The translations under genes and the position numbers were made by a program. The notes under the pieces are model-generated. The model was not told the DNA's origin and searched no databases. It worked only from the letters and a program-made list of their open reading frames with translations. A stretch of 64,000 nucleotides of DNA from Balneolaceae bacterium (lineage in GTDB: Bacteria; Bacteroidota; Rhodothermia; Balneolales; Balneolaceae), in the NCBI GenBank assembly GCA_018401935.1, contig JAGYJQ010000009.1:39857-103856 (forward strand). The letters are read 5' to 3'. This document shows, piece by piece, positions 28,860 to 38,396 of the stretch; within the stretch, counting starts at the first letter, position 1, and each line of letters starts with the position of its first letter.

Positions 28860-30622
28860 GTGTTCAGTTATGGACGTACATTTTTGTAGGGATTACTTTT
28901 AGTCTATACATTGGAATAGCCATATGGTCTAGAGCCTCGAGCACCTCGGAATTTTATGTGGCTAAAGGGACGGTGAATCCATTAACCAATGGGATGGCAA
29001 CTGCTGCAGACTGGATGTCAGCGGCTAGTTTTTTATCGATGGCTGGCCTTATATCATTCATGGGGTATGATGGTGCGGTGTATTTAATGGGTTGGACCGG
29101 AGGGTATGTGCTTTTAGCCTTAACCTTAGCACCCTACCTAAGAAAATTTGGCAAGTTTACAGTCCCAGACTTTATTGGAGACCGGTACTATTCACAAATA
29201 GCACGTACTGTGGCGGTTATTTGTGCCTTAATAGTTTCCTTCACCTACGTAGCTGGACAGATGCGTGGAGTAGGATTGGTGTTTTCAAAATTTCTAGAAG
29301 TAGATATATTTTGGGGAGTTATTATCGGAATGGCCATTGTGTTTATGTATGCTGTCCTTGGTGGGATGAAGGGGATAACCTACACTCAGGTAGCTCAGTA
29401 CTGTGTATTGATATTTGCTTTCATGGTACCTGCTTTCTTTATATCGGCTCAGCTTACCGGTAATCCTATACCTCAATTAGGTTTTGGTTCAAAATTAGTA
29501 GATGGATCGGATATGTATCTATTGGATAAACTGGACCAATTACACACTGAATTGGGTTTTGCTGCATATACATCAGGAACAAAAAGTATGCAGGATATCT
29601 TTTTCATAACCGTGGCATTAATGGTGGGTACCGCAGGGCTTCCTCATGTTATTGTGCGCTTTTTTACTGTCCCGAAGGTTAAAGATGCAAGGATTTCAGT
29701 GGGGTATGCGCTAATTTTTATTGCCATCTTGTACACCACTGCACCTGCTATAGCAGTTTTTTCGAGAACCAATCTTATTACAACCGTCAACGAGCAACCA
29801 TACGACCAGATGCCGGAATGGTTCACAACCTGGGAAGAAACGGCTCTACTTAATTGGGTAGATAAAAATGGAGACGGTCGAATCACCTATGCTCCGGGTC
29901 AAGCCATAGTGGGTAATCCAGAAATAAATCGCACTAATGGCGAAATAGTTAGGGGAGAGTATGGGGAAGTCACCCTTCTGAACCCCTTAACTTCAACGGA
30001 AAACGAGCTTTATGTTGATAGAGATATCATGGTGTTGGCCAACCCAGAAATTGCAGGCTTACCTAATTGGGTGGCAGCACTTGTTGCAGCAGGAGGTTTG
30101 GCAGCGGCTCTCTCGACCGCGGCGGGTTTACTTTTGGTTATTTCTACTTCTGTCTCTCATGACTTAATTAAAAAGCAATTCAACCCAGAGATATCCGACA
30201 AAAAAGAACTACTCTACGCCCGGATTGCAGCAGGTTGTGCTGTATTAGTGGCAGGGTATTTTGGGATTAATCCACCCGGCTTTGTAGCAGAGGTTGTTGC
30301 CATAGCCTTTGGACTAGCTGCGGCATCATTTTTTCCGGCTATAATTCTTGGGATTTTCTATAAAAAAATGAACAGGGAGGGAGCCGTTGCTGGTATGATT
30401 GTAGGGCTCCTATTCACTTTGGCGTATATCGGATTCTTTAAGCTCCTCTACCCTGAATACAACACACCAGCGTATTGGTGGTTTGGTATTTCACCTGAAG
30501 GCATTGGAACTTTTGGAATGCTCATTAATCTAATTGTATCACTGGCTGTCGGGATGATTTTTCCAGATCCCCCTGAAGAAGTTCAGGAGATGGTAGAATC
30601 CATTCGATACCCTCGCGCATAA
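28856..30622 (+). CDS. Sodium:solute symporter, SSS family (VC_2705 subgroup)
   Basis: A Na+-coupled transporter for a carboxylate-type substrate (acetate-like in related ActP). About 13 hydrophobic spans, 588 residues; the TM1 segment NGMATAADWMSAASFLSMAGL and the TM8 SVSHDLI region are typical. Between two spans there is a hydrophilic loop of about 70 residues holding an EF-hand-like sequence DKNGDGRITYAPG (from D336), a candidate calcium site. It is coupled to the DUF4212 gene. The substrate is not deducible; the pair lies between a deacetylase-like gene and thioredoxin without obvious pathway neighbours. Confidence 0.93.
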   Translation: MSVQLWTYIFVGITFSLYIGIAIWSRASSTSEFYVAKGTVNPLTNGMATAADWMSAASFLSMAGLISFMGYDGAVYLMGWTGGYVLLALTLAPYLRKFGKFTVPDFIGDRYYSQIARTVAVICALIVSFTYVAGQMRGVGLVFSKFLEVDIFWGVIIGMAIVFMYAVLGGMKGITYTQVAQYCVLIFAFMVPAFFISAQLTGNPIPQLGFGSKLVDGSDMYLLDKLDQLHTELGFAAYTSGTKSMQDIFFITVALMVGTAGLPHVIVRFFTVPKVKDARISVGYALIFIAILYTTAPAIAVFSRTNLITTVNEQPYDQMPEWFTTWEETALLNWVDKNGDGRITYAPGQAIVGNPEINRTNGEIVRGEYGEVTLLNPLTSTENELYVDRDIMVLANPEIAGLPNWVAALVAAGGLAAALSTAAGLLLVISTSVSHDLIKKQFNPEISDKKELLYARIAAGCAVLVAGYFGINPPGFVAEVVAIAFGLAAASFFPAIILGIFYKKMNREGAVAGMIVGLLFTLAYIGFFKLLYPEYNTPAYWWFGISPEGIGTFGMLINLIVSLAVGMIFPDPPEEVQEMVESIRYPRA

Positions 30623-30650
30623 TCAGCTATAGTTACTATGTAAAATTCAA

Positions 30651-31022
30651 TTAGCTTGTTGGTTCTGCAACTCCAAACTTATCCCTAATCACTTCTTTGA
30701 ACGTGTGCTTAGGTAATGCTCCCATAGCCATTTGAGGTTGATCATCAGTAGGTACAAAAAGGATGGAAGGGATACTTCTTATTCCGAATACGGCGGCTAA
30801 TTCTTGTTCAGCTTCGGTATCAATTTTGTATATATCGACCTCACCCGCATATTCATCGGATAACTCTTCCATTATCGGCGCAACCATTTTACAGGGACCA
30901 CACCAATCGGCATAGAAATCGATAATGCACGGTTTATCACCTTTAAATGTCCATTCGGAATTGTTTTCGTAATCAAAAACTTTGTCTAAAAAGCTTTGTT
31001 TGGTTAAATGAGTTGCTGCCAT
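30651..31022 (-). CDS. trxA: Thioredoxin
   Basis: A 123-residue dithiol reductase with the intact WCGPCK active site (C41, C44) and the cis-proline segment IRSIPSILF. No signal peptide; cytosolic. The N-terminus is about 15 residues longer than Escherichia coli Trx, and its C-terminus is rich in lysine and glutamate. It faces the SSS symporter convergently, 28 bases apart. It could support NrdJ, which needs reduced thiols, though it is not adjacent. Confidence 0.95.
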   Translation of the reverse strand: MAATHLTKQSFLDKVFDYENNSEWTFKGDKPCIIDFYADWCGPCKMVAPIMEELSDEYAGEVDIYKIDTEAEQELAAVFGIRSIPSILFVPTDDQPQMAMGALPKHTFKEVIRDKFGVAEPTS

Positions 31023-31197
31023 GAGTGTACGTATTAAATGTAAATGTAATAAGCACGGTAAATAGTACCTTGCTTTGTTCTAGACTAAAGATAGGGCAAT
31101 TTGGGTAGCACTTAAAAGCACTACTCATAGATTGTTCTTATAGAGTATATAGACAGAGAGTTGAGCAGCTCGCTGAGGAATTCTTAGATGTAATCGG

Positions 31198-31584
31198 CTA
31201 TATATCTGGGTACTCACCATAATGAATGGGTGCTAATTTAGCCTCCTCTTCCGCAGTATAAAGTCTGGATTTAATTAAAAATCGTATCCCTAATGGTATT
31301 TCAAGAGAAAAACTTGAGCCTCTACCTTCGGTTATATCAATAGTGAGTTGGGTATGTTTCCAGTAGTCATATTGATCACTTGACATATAAAATGGGCAGC
31401 CATGAATGCTGCCCAAATATACATCTGTTTCATTAATCATTAGTTCACCTTTTGGAAAGCACATGGGTGAGGAACCGTCGCAGCAGCCCCCGCTTTGATG
31501 AAACATCAAATCCCCATGTTCTTTTCGCAAATCATCAATGATTTTTTTAGCATCATCTGTCAGATGGACTCGTTTGGTACTCAT
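31198..31584 (-). CDS. DUF779 protein
   Basis: A 128-residue protein with the family segment MFHQSGGCCDGSSPMCFPKG and HGCPFYMSSDQYDYWKHTQL. DUF779 genes are commonly found next to aldehyde dehydrogenases, as here (14 bases downstream of the ALDH stop, same strand). The paired cysteines (GGCCDGSSPMC) suggest metal binding, function unproven. Likely co-transcribed with the dehydrogenase and controlled by the divergent AraC regulator. Confidence 0.88.
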   Translation of the reverse strand: MSTKRVHLTDDAKKIIDDLRKEHGDLMFHQSGGCCDGSSPMCFPKGELMINETDVYLGSIHGCPFYMSSDQYDYWKHTQLTIDITEGRGSSFSLEIPLGIRFLIKSRLYTAEEEAKLAPIHYGEYPDI

Positions 31585-31598
31585 AGTTACTGTCGAGT

Positions 31599-33122
31599 TT
31601 AAAAGAATCCTAGTGCATTTTTGTCATACGAGATGAGCATATTTTTGGTTTGACGATAGTGGTTAAGCATCATCTTGTGGGTTTCACGCCCTATACCTGA
31701 TTTTTTATATCCACCAAAGGGTGCATGTGCAGGATATGCGTGATAACAATTTACCCACACTCTACCCGCTTGTATTTGGCGAGAGATGTTATAGGCTTGA
31801 TGGGTATCTCGCGTCCATACGCCGGCACCCAATCCGTATAAGGTGTCATTTGAAATAGCAATGGCATCTGCTTCATCTTTGAATGAAGTAAGGCTTACCA
31901 CAGGCCCAAATATTTCCTCCTGAAACACCCTCATTTTATTATGACCCTTGAGTATGGTTGGTTGAATGTAAAAACCACCCTCCAAACCTTCATGCGTTGC
32001 CGCTGCACCACCGGCAAGTACTTCACAACCTTCCTCCTTACCAATATCAATATAATTCAAGATTTTCTGATACTGATCGTTGGATGCCTGTGCTCCCATC
32101 ATGGTTTCAGGATCCAAAGGATGACCAAGTTTAATGGCCTTAGTTCGTTCAATTACTTTTTCAACAAAGGCATCAAAAATACTCTCTTGCACTAATAGTC
32201 TAGAAGGGCATGTACATACTTCACCTTGATTCAAGGCAAACATAACCGCACCCTCAATGGCCTTATTCAAGAATTCATCATCGGCATCCATTACGCTTTC
32301 AAAGAATACGTTTGGGGACTTTCCACCCAACTCAAGAGTAACAGGCGTTATATTTTTTGAGGCATACTGCATAATAAGCTGTCCGGTAGTGGTTTCACCT
32401 GTAAAGGCTACTTTATTTATGCGAGGACTTGATGCCAGGGGCTTACCTGCTTCGACTCCAAAACCATTAACTACATTAAGTACCCCTGCTGGGAGTAAGT
32501 CTTGGATTAATTCCATCAGAATTAGAATACCTACTGGGGTTTGTTCTGCGGGTTTTAACACTACACAATTCCCAGCTGCTAATGCAGGTGCAAGTTTCCA
32601 AGTAGCCATAAGCAAGGGGAAGTTCCAAGGGATAATTTGACCAACTACCCCCAAGGGTTCAGGAATATTCATAGAGACGGTATTAGCATCTAATTCACTT
32701 ACAGAACCTTCTTCGGCCCTAATGACACCAGCAAAATAGCGAAAATGATCCACTGCTAACGGCATGTCTGCAGCTAGGGTTTCCCGGACTGCTTTTCCAT
32801 TATCCCATGTTTCTACACGTGCTAAGGCCTCCAAATTCTGTTCCATTACATCGGCTATTTTTAACAGAATATTGCTGCGCTCGGTAGCGGAACTGTTGTT
32901 CCAGCTTGGAGCAGCCTGCCAGGCCGCATCAATAGCCAACTCAATATCCTCAGCAGTAGAACGAGGAATTCGTGTAAAATTTTGGCCATCAACTGGAGAT
33001 GAATTTTCGAAATACTGCCCCTTTACAGGAGCCACCCACTTACCACCTATGAAGTTTTCATATTGGTCTTTAAATGCGGGTATTTGCAATAAATTTTGTG
33101 TTATGGTTTGTGCTTCACTCAT
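31599..33122 (-). CDS. NAD(P)-dependent aldehyde dehydrogenase (AcoD/ExaC-like)
   Basis: Oxidises an aliphatic aldehyde to the acid. Conserved elements are the cofactor and substrate segments [41 protein letters not shown] (catalytic glutamate near residue 264), and [11 protein letters not shown] with the nucleophilic cysteine near residue 302. Length 507 is typical. The combination with DUF779 and an AraC regulator is the arrangement seen for acetaldehyde/alcohol-induced dehydrogenases in other bacteria. The 256-base upstream interval to the regulator is AT-rich; no operator could be defined. Confidence 0.95.
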   Translation of the reverse strand: MSEAQTITQNLLQIPAFKDQYENFIGGKWVAPVKGQYFENSSPVDGQNFTRIPRSTAEDIELAIDAAWQAAPSWNNSSATERSNILLKIADVMEQNLEALARVETWDNGKAVRETLAADMPLAVDHFRYFAGVIRAEEGSVSELDANTVSMNIPEPLGVVGQIIPWNFPLLMATWKLAPALAAGNCVVLKPAEQTPVGILILMELIQDLLPAGVLNVVNGFGVEAGKPLASSPRINKVAFTGETTTGQLIMQYASKNITPVTLELGGKSPNVFFESVMDADDEFLNKAIEGAVMFALNQGEVCTCPSRLLVQESIFDAFVEKVIERTKAIKLGHPLDPETMMGAQASNDQYQKILNYIDIGKEEGCEVLAGGAAATHEGLEGGFYIQPTILKGHNKMRVFQEEIFGPVVSLTSFKDEADAIAISNDTLYGLGAGVWTRDTHQAYNISRQIQAGRVWVNCYHAYPAHAPFGGYKKSGIGRETHKMMLNHYRQTKNMLISYDKNALGFF

Positions 33123-33378
33123 AATTCGGTTAGATAAAAGTTTAGGTTACATTCATGCTCAATTAATTAAAAACGGCCTTCATATTACAGGAAAGCGCTT
33201 CCATAAGTAACATAACCTTTGTTGTAATAACTATGAACATATCGTGCATATATGTGCACAAATCAACCTTTTTTTTAATAAAGCGTGAAGAAGCTGGTTT
33301 TTGTAAAAAATAATTAGTGGCTTGCAAATGTGAGATTAAATAGGCTATTTAAGTCTATACCAAATAATAAAAGTCCGG

Positions 33379-34290
33379 GTGAGCATGCATATTCCCGAAT
33401 ACATATTAGAAAACCGTCGGCTAGAACACTTGGTGGAGAATCAGACGACCTATAGAGCTGGGGAAGCCGAGCTTCATTTTTTCGAAACCCACGAAAAAGC
33501 CGAGCAGGTTGTGTTGCAGTTTTCCAATCCTGTGTTAGCGAACATGATTAAAGGAAGGAAAGTGATGCATTTGCGGGGGCATGAGTCATTTAATTTTCTT
33601 CCCGGTGAGTCACTTATTTTACCCTCTGACGAAATCATGTGCATAGATTTTCCGGATGCAGATCTAGAACATCCTACTCAATGCTCCGCAATGACGATTT
33701 CTCAAGATAAAATAGCCGAGGTCGTACAAGTAATGAATGAAACCATTCCTCGGTTGGACCATAAAGAGTGGGAATTTATGGACTTCAATTTTCGGTTCAC
33801 TAATGACCTTGGTATGTATCAGTTAGTCCAACGACTTTTTTTCTTATTTTCTGAAAATCACCCTTCAAAAGATGTCTTTGTAGATTTCATGCTTAAAGAA
33901 TTGGTCATTCGAGTACTTCGCTCTCAATACCAACAAATATATAAAGACGAGCTAAGCTTAGAAGGTTCTGATCACAGAATTGCCGAAATTATCCGATATA
34001 TACGTAGAGAAATTAGTCAACCCTTAGAAGTACAAGATTTAGCAAAAAAATCGTGTATGAGTGTATCCCATTTTACCAGAATGTTCAAGCATGAGGTGGG
34101 TGTATCGCCGGTTGAATTCATTAAGAAAGAAAGAATACGTAAAGCCGTTCTATTACTTAAGCAACCAGATTTATCTATAAAGGAAATCTATATCGCATGT
34201 GGATTTGACAGTAGAAGCTACTTTAATCGAGTTTTTAAGCAGTACAAAAAACAAACACCCAAAGCTTTTCAGCAATCCCTTCTGCATTGA
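33379..34290 (+). CDS. AraC-family transcriptional regulator, divergent from the aldehyde dehydrogenase
   Basis: A 303-residue regulator with an N-terminal sensing domain (residues 1-190) of the AraC_N type and a C-terminal double helix-turn-helix. The first HTH is at about residues 210-260 (EVQDLAKKSCMSVSHFTRMF). The second is at about 265-303 (IKEIYIACGFDSRSYFNRVFKQYKKQTP), with the conserved SxSYFxRxFK-like core. It is transcribed away from the ALDH/DUF779 operon and is likely its activator in response to an aldehyde; that pairing is inference from position. It ends 4 bases from the convergent S41 protease gene. Confidence 0.88.
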   Translation: MSMHIPEYILENRRLEHLVENQTTYRAGEAELHFFETHEKAEQVVLQFSNPVLANMIKGRKVMHLRGHESFNFLPGESLILPSDEIMCIDFPDADLEHPTQCSAMTISQDKIAEVVQVMNETIPRLDHKEWEFMDFNFRFTNDLGMYQLVQRLFFLFSENHPSKDVFVDFMLKELVIRVLRSQYQQIYKDELSLEGSDHRIAEIIRYIRREISQPLEVQDLAKKSCMSVSHFTRMFKHEVGVSPVEFIKKERIRKAVLLLKQPDLSIKEIYIACGFDSRSYFNRVFKQYKKQTPKAFQQSLLH

Positions 34291-34294
34291 CCAT

Positions 34295-36199
34295 TTACAT
34301 CTTAGACCTAGTATCTAGGGGAAGAGTCCCCGATGCTAATTTATCTAAGCGATCAACCGCATCCCATAATGTTTTGGCTTCATCTAAAGTAGTATCAAAT
34401 ACATCATTTATGATAGGATAAAAATAGGGTAGTCCCCAAACCTGTCTAGCTAATTCAGCCTTCATGCGTCCCTCTGCCATCCATGCTACCTCTTCGAAAT
34501 ACCCTGGATAGATAAAGAGTGAGTCATTTTTAAATTCAGGCTCGGTTAGATCCTCTTTTTCAATCATACCTTTGTCTTCGAGTAAACCTTTGAACTCTGC
34601 TAGTTCCTCTTGAGACCAACTAAAATTGGTTCGATAGTCATCAAAATTATTCTCCCATTTACTTCGAAATTCATCCCCATTAGCGTCGAGATAGTTACGA
34701 ACAAATTCGAATGAAGCCCGTTTTCTAAGTGAAAAATTAATCATATATGCGGACCGTGAGGTATCTGCTTCAATAATATAATCGGGTACAATACCACCGC
34801 CGCCATAAACGGTTCTACCCGCGGTGGTGCGATACTTTAGTGAGTCAGGGATGTGATCAACGAACTCGATGGCATCATTTTTCGCATTGTCATTTCGCCG
34901 GTAAATTTCATAGGCATACTCTTCGCCACCACCTTCGGTAAATGGCTTCTGAATAAGGCGGCCAGAGGGTGTTAAATATCGTGATATAGTCACTCTTACC
35001 ATACTGGTATCCACCAATGGGTACTGCTGTTGGACTAAACCCTTACCAAAAGTTCTTCGGCCTACTACCAACCCACGATCATGATCTTGTATGGCACCGG
35101 AAACAATTTCACTTGCAGAGGCGGAGCCTTCATCGACCAAAACAATAACTGGTTTGTCTACGAATACCCCTTTTTTTCTAGAAGAATAGGACTGATTGAA
35201 GCGTGAATGCCTACTAACTGTTGAGAGTAGGGGTGTTCGAGCAGGAAAAAATTCTTCTGCAATGGCAATAGCTTGGCCAAGGTATCCACCAGGATTGCCA
35301 CGTAAATCCAGAATTAGGCGCTCCATTCCTTCACCTTTAAGCTCATCCATAGCTTGCATGAATTCATCGTGCGTAGTAGCAGCAAACCGGTTGATTTTGA
35401 TGTAGCCAGTTTCATTATCCAGTAAATAAGACGCATCTACAGTGTAAATGGGTATGTCGTCTCGAGTAATGGTAAAATACTGAATTCCATCAACGCCTGG
35501 GCGTACAATACCCACCTTCACTTGGGTGCCTTTTTCTCCTCGTAAAGCTTTTTGAACCATGTCATTGTCAAAGCCAACGGCTGAGCTATCTTCAATTTCA
35601 ATAATGCGATCCCCTGACATGATACCTAGCTGATCACTTGGCCCCCCAGCTATGGCAGATACCACGGTAATGGTATCCTGGATAATGTTAAATTGAACGC
35701 CTATTCCTTGGAACTTTCCCGCAAAATTTTCTTGATCTACTGCACTAATTTCAGGTTCAATGTATACCGAATGCGGGTCTAATGTAGCAAACATGCCTCG
35801 CAAGGCTTCTTCTGTGAGTTTGTACATATCTACTGAATCGACGGTATTTGCAATGTAGAGATAAGCCTGTTCAAAAGTTTCGTACGAACTACGAAGTGAA
35901 TGTATAGATGTGAATACCTGTGCGGTGTCAATAGGCGTTCCCGAAATGGTTAAAGATGAATCATTGAGCTCACTCACCATGTACCGAATACTACTGCTCA
36001 TCATTTCATTCAAGTCTGGCTCGCCAAAATAATTTTGAAGTATCCGTTGTTGAGCCTCTACATATTTTCTAAGGTTCTTAGTGTGATCATCCTTGGGTTG
36101 AATAACGGAATCAATGCCACTGAGGCTTAAGAAAACAAGAAATAGGGTGATAAATATATTAGGCACAATAATTCGTTTTAAGGTCATATTGGGTAACAC
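34295..36199 (-). CDS. S41-family C-terminal processing peptidase (CtpA-like)
   Basis: A membrane-anchored periplasmic serine protease of 634 residues. An N-terminal hydrophobic segment (VPNIFITLFLVFLSLSG) precedes a PDZ domain (QGIGVQFNIIQ...GDRIIEIEDS, about 140-235). The peptidase core contains RGNPGGYLGQ, DEGSASASEIVSGAI with the catalytic serine (about residue 357), and RRTFGKGLVQQQ with the catalytic lysine (about 384). A C-terminal helical region of about 150 residues follows. GTG start at 36199; an ATG 12 bases downstream is possible. It likely trims or degrades envelope proteins and sits 108 bases downstream of hslU. Confidence 0.93.
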   Translation of the reverse strand: MLPNMTLKRIIVPNIFITLFLVFLSLSGIDSVIQPKDDHTKNLRKYVEAQQRILQNYFGEPDLNEMMSSSIRYMVSELNDSSLTISGTPIDTAQVFTSIHSLRSSYETFEQAYLYIANTVDSVDMYKLTEEALRGMFATLDPHSVYIEPEISAVDQENFAGKFQGIGVQFNIIQDTITVVSAIAGGPSDQLGIMSGDRIIEIEDSSAVGFDNDMVQKALRGEKGTQVKVGIVRPGVDGIQYFTITRDDIPIYTVDASYLLDNETGYIKINRFAATTHDEFMQAMDELKGEGMERLILDLRGNPGGYLGQAIAIAEEFFPARTPLLSTVSRHSRFNQSYSSRKKGVFVDKPVIVLVDEGSASASEIVSGAIQDHDRGLVVGRRTFGKGLVQQQYPLVDTSMVRVTISRYLTPSGRLIQKPFTEGGGEEYAYEIYRRNDNAKNDAIEFVDHIPDSLKYRTTAGRTVYGGGGIVPDYIIEADTSRSAYMINFSLRKRASFEFVRNYLDANGDEFRSKWENNFDDYRTNFSWSQEELAEFKGLLEDKGMIEKEDLTEPEFKNDSLFIYPGYFEEVAWMAEGRMKAELARQVWGLPYFYPIINDVFDTTLDEAKTLWDAVDRLDKLASGTLPLDTRSKM

Positions 36200-36307
36200 T
36201 GATCAAACAGCTCTATGGATGAATATTTTTTGAATAAAATAAGTACTTCCAAGTGAATAAGAACAATGATAATAAACTCTGTCTAAATACAAAAAAAAGT
36301 ACTTCTT

Positions 36308-37735
36308 TTAAAGTATATACTGACTCAAGTCTTTGTCTTTAACCAAGCTTTCGAGTTGTTGGTTCACATAGTCTTTATCGATGGTAATGGTACCTTCTTT
36401 AATATCATCTGGAACTGCAAAAAATAATTCATCGAACAGAGAAGACATAATTGTGTGAAGTCGTCTGGCTCCGATATTTTCAACTTGTTCATTGACTTCT
36501 GCTGCAATCCGTGCCAACTCTTTTACCGCCTCGTCCGTGAATGAAATATGAACTCCTTCAGAAGCAAGCATAGCCTCATATTGCTTTGTTAATGCATTTT
36601 TTGGCTGGCTTAAAATATTATAAAAATCTTCCTCATTCAGCGAATTCAACTCTACTCGTATAGGAAATCGACCTTGAAGTTCAGGAATAAGATCCGATGG
36701 TTTGGCCACATGAAAAGCGCCCGACCCAATGAATAAAATGTGATCTGTTTTTACCAAGCCATACTTGGTATTCACCGTACTACCTTCAACAATTGGAAGT
36801 AAATCTCGTTGCACCCCTTGTCTGCTTACGTCCGGGCCACCTTTACTGCCTGCACTGGATACGGCAATTTTGTCAATTTCGTCTATAAATATAATGCCCT
36901 GTTTTTGAACCCGTTCCAACGCTTCTTGAATAGCATCGTCATGATTGATTAGCTTTTCGGCTTCCTCATCGACCAGAATGTCACGGGCTTCGGCTACGGT
37001 CATTTTGCGCTTTGTGGTTTTCCCCTTTCCACTTAGATTTCCGAGCATTTCTTGTAAATTTATGCCCATTTCTTCCATACCCCCAGGCCCAAAGACCTGC
37101 ATGGTAGGCGAAGTAGATTTTTTAACCTCTACTTCTATAGTTCGATCGTCTAACTCCCCATTGTTCAATTTTTCACGAAACCGCTCTCGGGTTCGTTGAT
37201 TTAATTCTTCATCGGAGCTAGGGGAATTGTCTTGTTGGGGTACGGTGGTTGTTGCTTGCTCGGTGTTATTGCGCATAGTAGCGTTGCCAAAGCCAAGGCC
37301 TTTGGAATTAAGGGGGGGAATAAGAATATCCAAAATACGTTCTTGTGCATTCTCAGCAGCTTTACCCTTTATGCGTTCCTGCATTTCGGTTTTAACCATC
37401 GTAATCCCAAATTCGGTTAAATCCCGAACCATGGATTCGACATCGCGACCAACATAACCAACTTCGGTAAATTTAGAGGCTTCTACTTTGATAAAAGGGG
37501 CCATGGCAAGCTTAGCTAAACGACGCGCAATTTCCGTTTTCCCAACCCCAGTTGGGCCAATCATGAGTATGTTATTAGGTACAATTTCTTCGCGAATTTC
37601 AGGATCGGCATTCATTCTACGCCACCTATTCCGAAGGGCTATGGCAACGGATCGTTTTGCTGCTTTTTGCCCGATGATATATCCATCCAGTTCTGCTACA
37701 ATTTGTTGAGGAGTTAAATGCATAGCCTTTTTCAT
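36308..37735 (-). CDS. hslU: ATP-dependent protease ATPase subunit HslU
   Basis: AAA+ unfoldase that feeds substrates to HslV. Walker A is GPTGVGKT (60-67), and Walker B appears in [12 protein letters not shown]. The intermediate I-domain is present with a polar Q/S/N-rich insertion, and the C-terminal tail ends in SQYIL, typical of the HslV-docking hydrophobic terminus. 475 residues, slightly longer than E. coli HslU (443). It starts 1 base after the hslV stop, so both subunits are made from one mRNA. Confidence 0.97.
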   Translation of the reverse strand: MKKAMHLTPQQIVAELDGYIIGQKAAKRSVAIALRNRWRRMNADPEIREEIVPNNILMIGPTGVGKTEIARRLAKLAMAPFIKVEASKFTEVGYVGRDVESMVRDLTEFGITMVKTEMQERIKGKAAENAQERILDILIPPLNSKGLGFGNATMRNNTEQATTTVPQQDNSPSSDEELNQRTRERFREKLNNGELDDRTIEVEVKKSTSPTMQVFGPGGMEEMGINLQEMLGNLSGKGKTTKRKMTVAEARDILVDEEAEKLINHDDAIQEALERVQKQGIIFIDEIDKIAVSSAGSKGGPDVSRQGVQRDLLPIVEGSTVNTKYGLVKTDHILFIGSGAFHVAKPSDLIPELQGRFPIRVELNSLNEEDFYNILSQPKNALTKQYEAMLASEGVHISFTDEAVKELARIAAEVNEQVENIGARRLHTIMSSLFDELFFAVPDDIKEGTITIDKDYVNQQLESLVKDKDLSQYIL

Positions 37736-37736
37736 A

Positions 37737-38279
37737 CTAAAGTTCTAAAATGGTACGGTTATGATTGGTGTATATATCAATATCAGCAGCTATTCGCAGT
37801 GCTTCTTCGACCATATCTCGTGCGCTCAGATCCGGAGCATGTTTAACCATTGCTCGTGCCGCAGACAGGGCATAGCTACCTCCACTTCCAATACAGACAA
37901 TGTTATCATCCGGTTCAATGACATCTCCTTGCCCTGAAATAATGAGGGCATGTTCATCATTCATGACCACTAAGAGAGCTTCTAGCTTTTGTAAATACTT
38001 ATCCTTGCGCCAGTCCTTGGCTAATTCTACGGCTGCTCGCTGCATGTTTTCATTGTATGCACTAAGCTTTTCCTCGTAGCGCTCGAATAGGGTAAAGGCG
38101 TCAGCTGTCGAACCTGCAAATCCAGCTAATATAGTTCCTTGGCCAATTTTGCGTACCTTTTTTACCGTTGATTTCATAACGGTTTTATCTAAAGTTGCTT
38201 GCCCATCACTACCAATAGCCGCTTTTCCATTGTGGATAATTCCTATTACGGTAGTAGCATGAAGTTGAAATGTTGACAT
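37737..38279 (-). CDS. hslV: ATP-dependent protease subunit HslV
   Basis: Proteasome-like peptidase of 180 residues. The mature N-terminal threonine is T9 after an 8-residue propeptide MSTFQLHA; the sequence continues [20 protein letters not shown]40 and the SDGQ/GSGG segments of the family are present. Functions with HslU as a heat-shock protease. A 56-base hairpin lies upstream between this gene and rng. Confidence 0.96.
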   Translation of the reverse strand: MSTFQLHATTVIGIIHNGKAAIGSDGQATLDKTVMKSTVKKVRKIGQGTILAGFAGSTADAFTLFERYEEKLSAYNENMQRAAVELAKDWRKDKYLQKLEALLVVMNDEHALIISGQGDVIEPDDNIVCIGSGGSYALSAARAMVKHAPDLSARDMVEEALRIAADIDIYTNHNRTILEL

Positions 38280-38328
38280 AATAACATGATTTATAAACGG
38301 TCGTCCTCAGTAGAGCTTCAAAATTTTC

Positions 38329-38384
38329 TAGAACACTGTGTACTCAATCCTATTCCTCAATAGTATTGAGTACACATTGTTCTA
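38329..38384 (-). terminator. Long inverted repeat between rng and hslV, probable terminator
   Basis: TAGAACACTGTGTACTCAAT (38329-38348) pairs with ATTGAGTACACATTGTTCTA (38365-38384) with one mismatch. The 16-base interior can extend the stem by CTATT/AATAG. This is a near 26-bp hairpin, 13 bases below the rng stop on the minus strand. The tail after it (AGAAAATTTTG on the minus strand) is only partly T-rich, so termination or RNase processing are both possible. Confidence 0.65.
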
Positions 38385-38396
38385 ACGATTCTAATA

